Counted from the first letter of the stretch, positions 24,595-38,605 are shown. The stretch: DNA of 64,000 bases from Puffinus mauretanicus (GCA_023333565.1 JAJKFH010003821.1:248001-312000), one strand, 5' to 3'. The notes: generated from the letters alone by a model not told the origin. Translations and numbers: made by a program.

Positions 24595-27500
24595 ATTGCA
24601 CTAGCGTGCATTGTAAAACCTCAATTTAAACTCTGATTAGACAAAACTTACATGTTGTTTCACCCACTGTGGGGCAGGAGCTGACCAGGGGACTGACTGA
24701 AATGTCCCTATTATAATATTCCCTTTCAAAGGAAGGGTAGATGTGGGGAGGAAGGATGGAGAAAGAGGAATAGCACACATGAAGAGTTTGTCCTGATATG
24801 CCACCAGGACTTATTATTCATTGCAGACCTGAGAGCTGGAAAATGCTCCTTGGTTCCAGAGTGTATTGGTATCTAGAGCCAAGCCTATATTCCGCTGCTG
24901 CAGAGACCCTCCAGTCTATACACAAGACCTTCTCACTCAGCACCAAGCCCACGACACTGCGACTGGGCAGATAATGATTTCCCACTGCCTGACTCTCCCT
25001 TACTCTTTTAAAAGAACAGCAAGGAGTTTATAATGGACACATCATTTGTCACAAATTGCTGCTGTGAAGGTGCCTAGCAGATACTACCTCTGCAGGCTGA
25101 AGGCTGCTGAAAGCACACACTGTGATTTTCCTCAGTATGCTGTCATTCAAAACCAGCTGAGCAAGAGCTCTGTGTCTGTGGCTGATTTATGAGTAGTTCA
25201 TAGTGAATATTCTAAATCCAGCCCATTTTTATTTCATATATAGGTTTCTCCCCATGGCTTGATGTTTTCTGGCCCTTGTTTGATCAAGCAGGGCTCTTCA
25301 AAGCTCTTTGCCTGCACCAGACCTTATTAATATGAAGCCCCTTTTTCTTTATTAGGCTGCAATGTTCACTTAGAACATGGCAGTTCTGGGCTCACTCCTG
25401 TCATTAATTTGAATCACTGGAATATTGGAGAGACATACAAACACTTACAGCCTGCAAAAGTAATGGAAGTGAACATGCCTCGAAAGCTAAGCAAATCTTC
25501 ATAAGGACTGTGTCTCAAGTTTCCCCTCAGATGTGGCTGCAAACGTGCTCTCCGAGTTTCAACGTTCTCCAGAGTCTCGCACGGACCATGCGCCTGCTCT
25601 GTTATCAAATAAGCCACACCAGAAGGGCTATGAGCAAAGATTTAGAGATTAGTCACCAGGGAGGTCCCAGGCTCCGTGCTTAGACAAAAATGGATCTTGC
25701 ATCATGTGCTAAAAATGACCTTCAGGAAATCAAGCTAAGGGAAGACATTAATAAAGTATATTGATTCTGTCATATATATGCACCTGCCAGTAATCACCAC
25801 CTCTGTTTTACTTGGATGTAGCCCAAGACATCTAGCTTTCATCCAGAATATAAGGGTAATGGAATGGAAATTAGGAAGCTCCCTTAATATAGGTTAGAGC
25901 AATTTTTATAATGTGTTCCTTTGCACCTAATGTAGGGAGATATAAAATGCCAGAATAATTGTTTAATTGTAAGAAAGGAGTCCAGACTTCATTCCAGACA
26001 GGATAATAACTAAATCTTGTAGACACATGTGAATGCAGAAAGGAGATTATATCAGTTACGCATATGAGTAATTTAATATGGAACAAAATATGTGAGCAAG
26101 CAATTGTGAGGAAGATGAAAAGTCACATTGCATAAAAGTGCCCAGCATTACTTTGTGAATTAGCAATGCTGTGTGTCATTCAACTGTCGGAAAGAATCAA
26201 GAATGTCACTGTGACAAATTCTTCATATGACATTACAGAAGGTTCTGCTGTGCTTGAGATTAATTCAGCTGGCTTCTAGTGAGCATTAGCAATATAGCAG
26301 CAAGAGATTTGCAGGGAAAGACCCATTCAGAAGTTTACCTTTAATATGAAATAGCTATTCAAAGGCAGAATCCTGGACATGAATAATACCAAACCTATGT
26401 CAGCAAGTCTGGATTTGATGGCAAACAACTAGCATGTGCAGAATTCATACATTTAAAATTCTGTGTTGCCTTTTGGTTTCAAAAGCACTATTCAATGGTA
26501 GGAGAAAAAAAAATCAAAACCTCCTATGCTCACTAGTAGGAAAGAAGTAAATGCACTTTCTTCCTGAGGCTGTGAAATGTGTACAAGTGGATGCACATGC
26601 GAAATATGCTAAATTTTACTCCTGAAGGCTTTCCTTCGTATCATGTAAAGAATGAAAACCAAAAGAGTTGCTGTAGTACTACAATAGAGAATATTATTAG
26701 AATTAAAAATATGCCATCCAAAATTTACAAACATGGAAAAATTTCAGTTGCATTCAACTGTTGACAATAGATGGAGGGGAATTATCAAGGTTTTTTTTTT
26801 TCCCCCAACCATTTCTACTTTAAGTGTTTTCAGCCATGAATGAAAATGGAAGCTCACAGAAGTCTTGTAAAAATATTATTAATAAAATTCAATTTTTTTG
26901 TGGAGGAGATCTTTCTGAAATGGAGTGAGCCTCATTCTGCTCTCAGCTTCATCCTTGTAATTTCAGGATAATGTTGCTGAAGATGGTAAATTTTTTCTGG
27001 ATTTAAATGAATGGACATATATACTAACAGAGCAAACTTCAACCCAGGAGATTTGAAAAACTGTATAAGTATTCTGGGAAGCAAGACATTGGAAACATCA
27101 GCTGTCAAGTTTAAGACATGACTTTTGGCGTCGTAGTACATCATTATTCAGTGCCTCTGAGATAGTCCAGAAATGAAAGTTATGATAATGATAATGCATT
27201 AAAATAAACTGACAAAGCTATATAAAACAGTGGTAAACATTTTGCAGCAAATGCACTCTCTTAAAGTTGTTCAACTCTTATTTGTCCATGGTAAATATAA
27301 AGGTCAAGGGGCAGTTGAAACACTTCCACTTACTGGGAGTATTTTCTACCGTATATAGTCTCACTGCTTATCAAATATGAATAGAGTCAGTAGATTCCAG
27401 CTGAGGTGATATTCTTTCTCTGGAGTGATTGCCATTGCATCTATTCCCTAAAGCAAATCAATCAATTCTTTAAATGTTAGTGACTTTTTACCTCAAATTT

Positions 27501-29414
27501 ATTTGTTGTCTGTTTAGACACAAGGACAGAAGAATGTCTTTATTTTTATTTGTTCTGTTATCTAGCTAATGCCTTTATGCACTTGTAAATGTCATTCATG
27601 ACCCTTTCTTTCACTGAAGAGACTAATCAACTATACAGCCACTAATGAAGATGATCTTTTATTATCTGAGCTGTCTGGTTACATTACAGCTCAAAATGTA
27701 GTTTCAGGTTTAGAGTTTGTGTTGGGGATAAATCACACAACAAAACAACAGCTGTCATTTTGAACTATAGTTTTAAAAGAGGTCTTTATCCAGCCTTTGT
27801 TTTAATAAGCATAAAAATTAAAGTCATGGATTCACCAGTACAGTCGGGTACTGCTGAATCTACAAAACTAGAAACTGGGGGGGGGTGGTGGTGTATTAAT
27901 TAGAGAGTGTCTTTCCTTAAACTCTCCAAGGCAGAATGAGACATTTCATTAATAACCACTTATAACTTTCATAAAGCTTTTCCTACTGTGTTTTGGGGCT
28001 CTATCAAGCCTGTGTCCACTCATAAAACTCTACCTCAGCTAGAGCTAATTTCTTTCTAAAGTCTCTGAAATGTACCCATCTTACTGAGCACAATATCTTT
28101 GGTGAAATACAGAAGGGTGGTTGAAATAAATCCATTCTAGCAGCTAGGGTTTTGTCTATAACGATGAAGATTATGACCATATGGTGCATCCGGATTGTAT
28201 GTGGAAATAATATTAATTCCAGAAAATCAGTGTTATGCTCCTGATCACTGTAACTGTAAGAAAAAAAAAAATACATGCATAAATTTACAGTAGCTGGAGG
28301 TAGCAGCTTCCCAGTTGATGAGTAACAGATATAATGTGCTTATTTCAGTAAGGGGAAGATGCACAGTCCTCTTGTCAATCAAAAGTGAAATCAGGGTGTT
28401 TCCGGCCACTCCCTAATCTGAATCACAAATCAAGTAGAATTATGTCTGGTTTCAATATTCTGTGGGAGTGGTCAAAACTGTTAACTTTTAAAAGTCTCCC
28501 TGTTAATTGTTATGAAGACAAGCAGCACTACACAGAGCAGGGGATGGAGAGCATTAACGCTCCAGTCTCAGTAGTTTACACCTATGCCATACTGTTCCTG
28601 TTGGGAAGGAAGGATAGTCCAGTAGCTTAGTAGCATCCTAGACCTGGAGGTGAACCACTTTTCCCCTAGTTTCTACAGTCTTACATGAGTTAGGTTTCCA
28701 CTGCACTGTTTTTCAGTTTCAAAGCTGAAAAATAATGGTAAATATTTTGGTAATACTGGATTGAACTGTGTGCTGTTAAGAAATGATCCCCTTCTAGAGT
28801 TGCAGCAGGTAGGCAAGACCCTTATTTTACTGATGATATGAGGATGGACACTACTTGGTGGACACATGAGCATGTAATGTCCGTTTCATTGACAGGGCTA
28901 CTGTATATACTGAAGAAGACAAGCCATAGGACTCAGCTTTGTGAAACTTCTGTGCATACAGAAGCACCTCAGAATGTGCCTTTTGACCATCATGGATGGG
29001 CCTTTTGGATCTGTCTGAAAGAAAGGCGTGGTGACTATTTCATGCAGCTGCTGTGCTGTATACCTGAGCCATTGGTATCATGCAGAAGACTCGGTTGAAT
29101 ATTTAGTGGATTCATTAGCATCAGAATGAACCTTTTGTCCCTAAATAGGAGAGTATTTCCTGGCAATGCTGATAGCAACATTATTCTAATTTGTTGGTAC
29201 ATTCACGTCTGCAGGCTGACTTAATGGGGCCAGACACAGAGACAAAAGCTAGCTAATGTTAGAATTAATTTTCCACTATTTTCCTCCTCGTGTTGCCAGA
29301 CAGAAAGTGTAGAAATTGAGTGGAAAGGAGAGGGAGAGTTTGAAGGGACCATCTGGCTCAGAGTCTTGGCCTCCAAAATTGCTGTACAGAAGATACTTAA
29401 TGCAAAACTGCCTG
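24595..29414. other. Unique noncoding DNA, no gene seen
   Basis: About 4.8 kb without a recognised gene or repeat family. Minor features are a T11 run at 26791-26801 and a G9 run followed by TGGTGGTG at 27877-27893. Frames are 90 codons or fewer. Confidence 0.55.
27877..27893. repeat. G9 run with TGG repeats
   Basis: Nine G followed by TGGTGGTG. It is a short G-rich tract and could contribute to a weak G-quadruplex. Confidence 0.75.
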
Positions 29415-31715
29415 AAGTTTATTCTATATTCCCCTCCTTGTAGCAATTTCTTTCAATTTTCCTTTCAAGACTCACTTCAGTTTCTTTTACATTTTGCTTT
29501 TCTGTACATTTTAACTATAAAAATATAATTTTCTTGCTAATTCATTCCTTTTCTATATTTTTTCCAGGGGAATTGTATTTCTTCTTTGTTATTTTTTCCC
29601 TCTTACTTAATAAAAACTCACAGTATTGCACTGCAGACCTAAAGCAATTCTACCCCCTTCCCAAGGAAATCCTTGAGTTTAATTGCCATCAGCCTTGTAA
29701 ACTAACTTCCTGTTTCTTTACATTTACCCTTAGAAAGTCACACACTGTTTTGTCCTAATTTTTCTATCTTTCTGTTCAAAAAATCAAAATCAGTCACATT
29801 TACTCAAGCCAGAATTATTTTCTATAAGCATTTATTCTATGACTTTTTTGCTGCTCATGAAATCCAAATCTAAAATAGCATTACTGTTTCACTGACTATT
29901 TGTCAAAAAGTTTGCTAAATATAATATCCCAGATGTCTGGGCCTTATCATGTTTGGTGCTTTTTGTGGTTTGGGTTTTTTTGTGTTTTTTTTTTCTCCAG
30001 TATGTATTTGAGAAGCTGAAATTTCCTCTTATCTTTGTATTAGATACAATTTCTTTGTATGCATTGCTCTCATTATTAGCTAGATCCATATCCAGGTCTG
30101 AAAAATCTGCAATACTGTTCTTAGCACCCTTCTTAGGGGTAATCTTTATCAGAAAAGATTTCATTTTATCCTTGCTGCTACAGTGCAGTTCATTCCATCA
30201 GCTACTTAACTAACACCCAGCACAACAACCTCCCTCATTTCTCTTTTCTGAATGTATCAGTGCTTTCATTCCTGTTAGCCCTGCCTTTCCTCCATTTTCT
30301 CAGTTTTCCTGCAATGTCTGGTTTCACAACCTTTCCAAGAATCTCAGTCTCCTTGAAAGCATAAAACCTTTCAGTGGTTTCCACCAACCCAGACCTGAGC
30401 TCCCAGCTGGAATATGTATGTTTTTGTGTGTTCCTTTACTCGCAGCTGAATCTTTGAAATAGAGTCATATGATCACAGCATATAGATTGTTTCAACTTCT
30501 CATGGTATTTGTACAGGGAGTAGAGGTGATCTGAGACTCTCTCAACTTCCTCTGGCAATTACCTGGCTTGTACCCTTTTGGAAAAGTCATGTCAAACTGA
30601 ATCTCATTTAAGAAAACATACTGTACCCGTGAATGTTTGAATATACCATTATCACCAGGAAATCACCTATGGCTCTTCAAAATCTTGAGTCCTTTTTGTC
30701 CTTCTTTCAGGACAGGAATAATGCCCAAGCCTTCCATTCCTTGACTATATTTCCCCATCAGATTAAACATTTTTTTGTCTATGGCAAGAACCTGGCTGCC
30801 TGCTCTGACATGAAGAGCAACCAGTGGCCTTTTTCCCCTTTATGTCAGCTTCCTCTTCAGTCCTGAGTCTAGCTAATGTGCCCTTGCTCCCCAGGAGACA
30901 GCACCTTTTTGATTCTATTTCATAACATGACTACTTACTCCTCTCAGTGCTGAGGTTTTGGTGATGCACTGGCACTAACGAGAGACATGTCTATTTCTCC
31001 TTGGTATTCTTTCTTCTGCTCATATTTCTTTCCATACTTCATCCTGTCTTTGAACGTCTCTGGAGTATTCTTCTATCTTTCCTGGATGTTGTCACTGAAG
31101 GCTTCTATTGTCTCGTTGTCTGTTCACTTCAGACTATTTCTTTTCTTCTTTCTTGCTATCCCATTATATCATACTGCTGCCTTTTTTCCTTGACGGAGTG
31201 AGCCTGATCCAGTGCTTGGGTTCTCTTGCACACAGTCAGGTGTTTTACTCATAGCCACGTAATGCCAGTGGTCCCCTTTCTTCTATATAAATTTTCCTTT
31301 TGGGTCCTCTTGTATGCCAGGTATCTGCAAATCATCTCAGCTTTCTATCACATCCCTAAAACTCTGTCTGAGGTCTATCATTGTCTTCATTTACACTTCC
31401 AGGACCTGAAACTTCTCCTCCAGCAGCTCTGTGAGAAAATATCTTGTATGAGGAACTATGTGCCATATTTGGTATTTCCCTCGCTGGTGCTATAGCTGCC
31501 CTCTCCATCTACCTTAACATTTCCTAATATAAGAAAGAAACAAATCCCATCTCTCTAATATGACTCTCCTAACTGACAAGCAAATTAATGGTTGCTGCCC
31601 TGTTGACAGATTACTCTATACGCATTTTTTTTTAAAGCTTTCTAGCAGAGTCAGTCCTGCCCTTAATGTGACTGAGATAGGATGAGCTGCTTATTCCTTC
31701 AGCCTCTTCAAGCTA
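29415..31715 (-). pseudogene. Candidate decayed retrocopy / strand-asymmetric block
   Basis: Over about 2.3 kb the plus strand is strikingly rich in T and C, and both flanks lose the bias. Read on the minus strand, several open pieces look protein-like: 30839-30666 (58 codons), 30435-30238 (66 codons, containing FYAFKETEIL and IAGKLRKWRKGR), 30197-29889 (over 100 codons, containing FLIKITPKKG and FSDLDMDL) and 31282-31172 (37 codons). They lie in different frames, as in a gene broken by frameshifts. I could not name a parent. Caution: any purine-rich strand translates into Lys/Glu/Arg-rich text with few stops, so this may be compositional only. A T-rich run at about 29973-29995 could be an internal or terminal A-tail. 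Confidence 0.22.
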
Positions 31716-34424
31716 AAAAAAAAAACCAAACGTTCACTCTCTCCCATGATCATCACCAAAATTTTCTACAAAATAGGTACTTATATTAAATCAAATGACA
31801 AATTAATTGACTGCTCCACTAAACAAAACCTTCCCGAACAACAAGATTAGACGCTCTGCCTTAGCTGGCAAAATTTGTGGAAACTAGCCATGATTTTTTA
31901 GAATTAGCAAAACAACTGTGTACTCCAGGGTGAAGAGAAAGAATACAGCAGATTAGCTGTTCTTGCAATATGGCACAGTCACAAAAAACTGCATATGATC
32001 TGAGGCTCAACTCAACCTTATGGAACAAAGGCAAATTTTTTACCCTGTGGATGTGTTAATGCAGTGTCTTGTGTGGTTCTGAGAACATCGTCACTAGACA
32101 GATACTCATAGTAGGAAGAACTTTTTTTCAGGAACAGAAGAAAATTATCCAAAATTAGAGGAATTCGTATACAGCAAAAGATCTTAAAATACCTAAATAT
32201 GTATTTCCTTACCCAATGAATGGGTGATGATGACCCATGAAGGCTGCATAACAGCAGGTGATAAATAAGAAATCTTGGGATAAACTGGAAAGTGTATCCA
32301 TTTAATAAGAAGACATTGCCTTTATTTCACTCTGATAGTAACTACATGTTATGGGAAGACTAATGCCAAATATAAAAAATAGTAGACTCATACTGATTTA
32401 GAGTTTAATAGTATTTCATCAGTGTAACTGTAGGAAAATTATTCCTTTAGAGTCGATGCTTCAGTAAGATACTGGATATCAAGCTTTTGTCTTTCAAGAT
32501 TTAATGGGGAAAATCCACTTATCCCTTTGATCAATCATGGATGACTTAGTCCTTTTTTGTTGAAGTCTTTGAAAATCCATCTGTATAACTTCCATTATGC
32601 TGTTAATACCTTTCAGACTTTAAACAGATTGTGGAAAAAAAGAAGGAAGTTTTCTTTCATTTCTCAGTACCATCAAATGTACTGTGCTGTTTAGTAATAG
32701 CTTAAGAAAATTAATTGGGAGGACTTTATGAATTACAGTCAAATAACATAGCAATAATATAATTTAAAATTATAATACTAAGTTAAATATTTGTCATCTT
32801 GCAATTTTCATAAGATTGTTTTAGAATAATATAGGAAGTTCTCTTCTCTCTTAAGAAGATTAGAGCTTTAAATGTTCTTACTACAGTGATCCAAGGAAAG
32901 TTAAGATGACAACACAGCTGGCTTTGCAGTCTTTCAGTTTATTTTTTTCCCTCTAGCACTTGAGACAGGGAATTTGTTATGAAATTTTGACAAAAAAAGG
33001 ACTCTTAAACATAAGATTGTTTGTTTTTTCCTAACCAACAGAAAAGTACAAGGTAACCAGAAACAACAAATGGAAAATAATCTTTATGAATTAGTCAGCA
33101 TTTTGGGGACAGCTGAAAATAAAAGAGAACTTCAAAAAGGAGGAGTTAGGCAATAAAACTCATCACAAACAAGTGGACCTGACCAGCCCAGTGCCATTTT
33201 TCAAGCATAAGAAATTGCAAAACATGCACTTTACTGCCTATATGTCTGTATGCCGTCCTGAGAGACTGTGCTTAGCCTCTGTGGAAAACTGCCTGGGCTG
33301 TGCTGTTAGTGATATTGGAACGTAAGTATATAGTGATGTGCTAGCTAATTAAATTAAAGCTAACTCAGATACATCTGAACATGATACCAGGAGTCCTCAA
33401 ATGATAGTGTTGATATGTCCTAGATTAAGAGATGAAACAAGTGGGATTAATTCAATATTATTGAGTGCAAAAATATTTGGACGTTTCAGCCCTGTAGGTG
33501 GAAGCCAGTACGGTGACATGGCAAAACTAGAACTGCATAAAAAAGCACATTTGGAAAATACCAGACCAGACAATGTGCCTTAAAAATAATAAGCTGACTA
33601 AATGGTGGCCATGAAAAGGGAAAGAGGCGAAGACTACAGCCTTTAAACCAGATGTTAAAACAAAGATGAAAAAAAAAATACACGAGCAGGAAAAAGTATT
33701 TCTTTAATGGTGACGTGGGACAAGACTAGCAGTCCCTAATTGCCTTAAACTCACTCCTTTCCTTCTTTGTTTTCACAGGGAATTTGTGAATGTGGGAACT
33801 AAGTGGGAACTTGAGCAAAGACCTTGAGGTTTGGCTGCTGGAAAAGATAGTAGCAGTGCTAGCAGACATGAGTGAATTATCCACTGCTAAACAGAGATGA
33901 AGGACTTTATCTGCTTATTATGGCCAAGTACTGATAAATGATTGTGCAATTAAAATGGAAATCGAGTCCTGTGCTGCACTGGCTGTGGTGTGAGGAGGCA
34001 TGCTGAGGTGGTGTGAGTCCTCACACTCCGGTGACAGGCACAAGGTTAGACATCTGTTCCCAGCTCTCAGCATCCGAGTCAATCATCTGATCATCCTCTC
34101 CCCTACAACTTCCTCTGTTACATGCTTTGAGACCTACGGACAGCCAAGGAGCAAAATGTTACCAGCAATAAGAGCTTTTGCCAGGTGGTCTTAAAGTCTG
34201 ATAATTCAGTTACACTGGTGTAGTGATTGGACAGCAGCACTAACTCTGGTGAACCCATTTCAGATTTGTCTCAGAAACACAGAAAGTCACCCTTCGTGTA
34301 CTAAAACAAAGGAAAATTGAAGTTTGGGAAGAAATTTATAGTAAAATAACATGATTCACGCTGAAGTAAGTGCCTGATATAAATAAAGTATAATAATAAT
34401 GTTGTTATAACAGTGACACTTTAA
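31716..34424. other. Unique AT-rich noncoding DNA
   Basis: About 2.7 kb without a recognised gene. It begins with an A10 run near 31716. A small inverted repeat, TGGGT-GATGATG-ACCCA, lies near 32222-32238. Frames are 65 codons or fewer. Confidence 0.55.
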
Positions 34425-34560
34425 ACATATAAGCCAAGCAAGGTTTACAGAAAGAGGTAATAGCTTTTACTGGACCAGTGACGTCATTGGAAAAAAGACA
34501 GAGAAGCTTTCAGGCACACAAGCCCTTCTTCACTTCGGAGTCTGGTAATTGGCATGCAAA
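34425..34560 (+). mobile_element. Ancient sauropsid interspersed repeat (family uncertain)
   Basis: The run AGAGGTAATAGCTTTTACTG, then GACCAG...CATTGG, then AGAAGCTTTCAGGCACACAA and GCCCTTCTTCACTTCGG, matches a repeat I remember from turtle, crocodile and bird sequences ('ATCTTTTATTGGACCAACT...CAAGCTTTCGGGC...CTTCTTCAGG'). I cannot name the family with certainty; it may be an old DNA transposon or SINE. Divergence is high, as expected for an amniote-age repeat. Confidence 0.55.
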
Positions 34561-35817
34561 CTGAACCATTGCAAAAATAATTAAAAGAGCTATGTTTGGG
34601 AAATTAGTATCATCAATCATTAACAAGAGTTACCAAAAATATACACTCTTCATAGGTAGCAAGAACGGAAGCTGTAGAAATCTTCTATCACTGACTGGAA
34701 GCTGCCCTCACATTCCAGAATCCTTAATAACTAAATTGACTTAAACCCCAAATTCAGCCCAGCTGAAAGCCTGGTTTGTAAAGCTTAATAATGCTAGAAA
34801 TATTTTCACATTTTTTTATAAAGTTTCCATGCATGTGAATTATTCAGTCACTTTCTGTCATACACAGAATATCAACAGGTTATTGCTCTACCGAGTTCCC
34901 AGTTAGGCATTAGCTTTTCTATAGCTCTCAGCTGGACCGAAGAAAGAGAATTACTAATACTGAGAAGCAGTCAGCCTTCTGGTTGGCAACTGAATGCCAG
35001 AACCTAAAAACAGAGCTAGTAGGGATGCTAAAATGTAGGATGTGGAACACGAACTGGGGAAGAGGCATGTAATTGTGAAATCTCTTCATGGATAGAATAA
35101 AATGAGACAGTGGGGGATGACGAAGAAAGCGACTGAAAACGTGGATTGAAGACCATTAAGAGAACATCTGCCCTGTGTAATGGACTACCATGCTGAGAGC
35201 TATCACAGATGAGAGCAGCTGGATCTGTGCAGCACACAGAAACACCGTCATACATTAGCTTGGTTCAGACAATGGTCTAGATGACTGCATGAGACCACAG
35301 TTCCCAGGCTGCCAGTCAGCTCATCACTGCCCGTTCCTGAGCGAACGTGGTCTCCACTATCCAAAAGGTTACTGTGCAGCATTCCAGTACCTTTAAAGGT
35401 ATTTATCTAGAAGAGAATATGTAGAGACATTATAGAGTTAAGGAGGGAGGAAGGATTGCTTTGGAAATACAGACTGTTCTGAAGTAGTCTTTACCCTATA
35501 TCCCACATGGTCTTTACAGGAAAATGAGAGCTAACTTTATCCTCCTCTTCCATGCTCTTCCTTTCTTCCCTTACATGTCCAAGGTAAGTTGTTAATAGGA
35601 AATTTTGTGCTGGGCAACTTTATGCAGGCTGATGTCTTCAGTGCTTGCTACTTATGCTGTAAAAATAAGCGCTGTCCTTTTGCAGGGAGGAGGGTGGAAC
35701 ACTCCTGAGCTACAGCTGAAGCTGAACATAGTGGAGATACATCACTGGAAACAGCAGAGAAATTCTGTTTGATTTGAACAGTCCATTTGCTGGAAGTGGG
35801 GGGGAATCAATGGAACA
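34561..35817. other. Unique noncoding DNA
   Basis: No gene or repeat is recognised. Confidence 0.5.
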
Positions 35818-35890
35818 TGAGTAGCTGATAAGGTTGGCCTTTCAACTCTGGAGTCCTATGGTTCAAAGCTCATTCTGGTGACTCTTGCAG
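35818..35890 (+). repeat. tRNA-like SINE head or tRNA relic
   Basis: TAGCTGATAAGGTTGG resembles a tRNA A box (TRGCNNAGTNGG). It is followed about 35 nt later by GGTTCAAAGCT, close to the B box GGTTCRANTCC. Between them lies CAACTCTGGAGTCCTA, as in tRNA-derived SINEs such as MIR. I cannot form a full cloverleaf, so a functional tRNA is unlikely. An old tRNA-derived SINE is the better reading. Confidence 0.35.
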
Positions 35891-38605
35891 ATGAGTTTAG
35901 GAGTTTTATCTTAACTCCCAGTGAACATATATCTATTTTACAAAGCCACCCTTCATTTTGAGCTTAACTGGGAAGGTCAGTGATATGCAGTGATAACTAG
36001 TAGCAGGAATGGTGTAGGTCAGGTTCTCTATAAAACCTGTGGAAAGAAAAGTTTATAGTCACTCTTGTGCACTAAGCCTGGATCTTGCCATTACTGGATG
36101 AAGCACATTAGCAATAACAGTGAGGAGGATATGAAAGAATTAATTGGGCTATTTGTCTGCAATACACACCGCTAATGAAACTAGAGTCAGCCCCAGTGAA
36201 ATCACTGCTGCCGAACCTGAGATCTGTTGCAACTTTCAGCACTGTTCATGCATCTAATGAACTTGCACGTCCATATCTCATTTAAAGATATGCAAGCACT
36301 GGCCAGGAGTCAGCTGGATTTGGATATGGCTGAAGAGAGCCAACAGTACGTTCCTGATTTTTGCTGGGTTCCTCAGACCTGCTGTGGCATTTCACTGCAC
36401 CGAGTAGGAATACAGCAAAATTTCTCCTTGTACAATCTCTTTCTGGACATGCAGAATGAGATGAAAACAACACAGGAAAATTCTAAGAGAGGTTCATAGT
36501 CAGGTGCTCTGTGCCTCTGATTTATAAGGTATGGAGTGGCTGAGCACTTACATGGTAAAGACGATGTGCAAGGAAACTCAATTTTCTCTCCTGAACTGGC
36601 AAAGAACTTTTTATGATAAAAGTGAGGGAACGAAAGTGATGGTGCAGTGATGTTAATTTTCAGCAATATGGCAATAAATAACAAAGATCCACTCCAACGT
36701 AGAGCTGTGCCAGAAGGAAAAGTGTTGACTGACTTCTGATCTTTTGCTTGTTTTTCTCTGTGTGCTAAAAGCATTTTCTTGACTTACCTCAGTGGAACTA
36801 AGGGCGGATCTGTTTGATTCTTTTTTTCTATCAGTGGCAGTATCAGTGCAGCCCCACATTACTATTATCCTAGATCTCATCAATTGGTAGGGTGATATCT
36901 TGGCTAACAAAACTCAATGCAATGAGTGCAATGTGAAATTTAAGCCTTCATGTTACACTGAAATTGTCCTAAATTTAGGGGAGTAGACACCGCTTAAAGA
37001 AGAGTGAATTTTGGACTCAAATAATGTTTTGTCACAGGAACAATAATGGTAAAAGCCTGAAAGTTGTCAGCGTTAGTGTCATGCACATCCATGGGAAACT
37101 AAAACCTGCATAATATTATAAAGTGGTAAACTGTCAGGAGAGGTTCATAGCCTCCATTTAGAACACTTCCGTATTTCCTCAACCAAAAATGGGTTTTGCA
37201 AACCTAAAAATTTGTAGAAAATACTTGCCAGACATTGCACTAGGATCTAAATGGTCTGTTGTACTGTATACTGGTGAGTCACGCAGAGTAACAACAGCAT
37301 GATGCAAAATTATTCTAATGAAATGCCTCTAAGAAGACTTTGAGACCTTTGGTATGCTTTTCATCTTGCAGAAGCAACAGACAATGGTGCCTACAAATTA
37401 TTTTTTCACACATTTTTATTGCTACTGTGTCTGGAAATGTGTTAATATTTTTTAATATCTTTCATTTAATCTGAGCTGTTTTACCCATATTGAATGTGCA
37501 AGATGCCATAACTGTAAGAAGTGCCTGGGGCAGAGGATTGAGACTGTAAGAAGTAGGGCCTTTTGTTGTGTAAATGACCTGTGAAGAATATAATTCCTAC
37601 CAGAAGGTTTATAGATTAGGTCCAGATTAGTTTTCCAATAATGAATGCAAAATAAATATTGTAAAATAAATAAATAAATGGGAAAACCTTTACTTATTCT
37701 GCACTCATACAATATGTGTCTGAGTACAACTGTTTCCTAAAGCACACTGAAGAAGCAGGGGTGAGGGAAAGAGGGGAAAATAAACACCTATGAGTTTCCT
37801 TAGACGATAAATATAGTGTGTTTATACATTACTGACCGATCTTTAGCTGTTATAAAGAGGACTAGTTCCACAAAAGTTACTGCCCTTCCTGAAGGCAGTG
37901 AAGTTATGCTGATGTCCTCTAAACACCTGGCCCAACTGGGAACAGGATCAATTCATCCTAAGAGCATGCGGTAATCCATGCGCAGTAGTGGCAAAACAGA
38001 AGAATCTCCCGAGAAATTAACCCTATGAGAAGCCACTGGCATTTGCACTGTGCGTGATACCTACTTACTGCTATTTCTGCTGGAGGTATTAAAAAAGGTT
38101 TTCAGAAGTTTCTTCCATCCATCATTCTGAAACAGACCCTCAGTCACAGTTTAACCATCAGCTTCTTCTCTGCCACCACCACCCTTTCCTCTACTGCTGC
38201 CTCAAGTCCTTCCAGTGACCCACACAGACAAGTCTGCTTCTCGGGTTTCTCCAATATTATTTCTAATTACACCAATCTCCTTTTCCACCCAGGGAACAGG
38301 TGAGGTTCTTCAGTGGCACTGCATCTCAAATCTTTCGGTCAGCACCACTGTCTGCTGATGATTTGTAATCAGGCTTTTTGGGGAGGAAAATGGAGATATT
38401 TCCCTGACCTCCTGACTTGCCAGGCTGTGGCTGGCCGTGGGTGCCAAGCACTGTTCAAGAAGCCGTGCCTTGGAAAGATGAGCACTCAGGGAAGGCACTG
38501 GGATTCCCAGGGAAAGAAGAGATATTTGAAGGCAGAAGCGTTCAGTCACAGACTTCAGGAGTGGTGGCCACCGCCTAGAAGGAAAGCAGCTGCACAGGAC
38601 ACATA
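35891..38605. other. Unique noncoding DNA, no gene seen
   Basis: About 2.7 kb. It contains an (AAAT)4-type run at 37664-37679 and otherwise unique sequence. The 133-codon minus frame at 36373-36774 has no recognisable feature. Confidence 0.55.
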
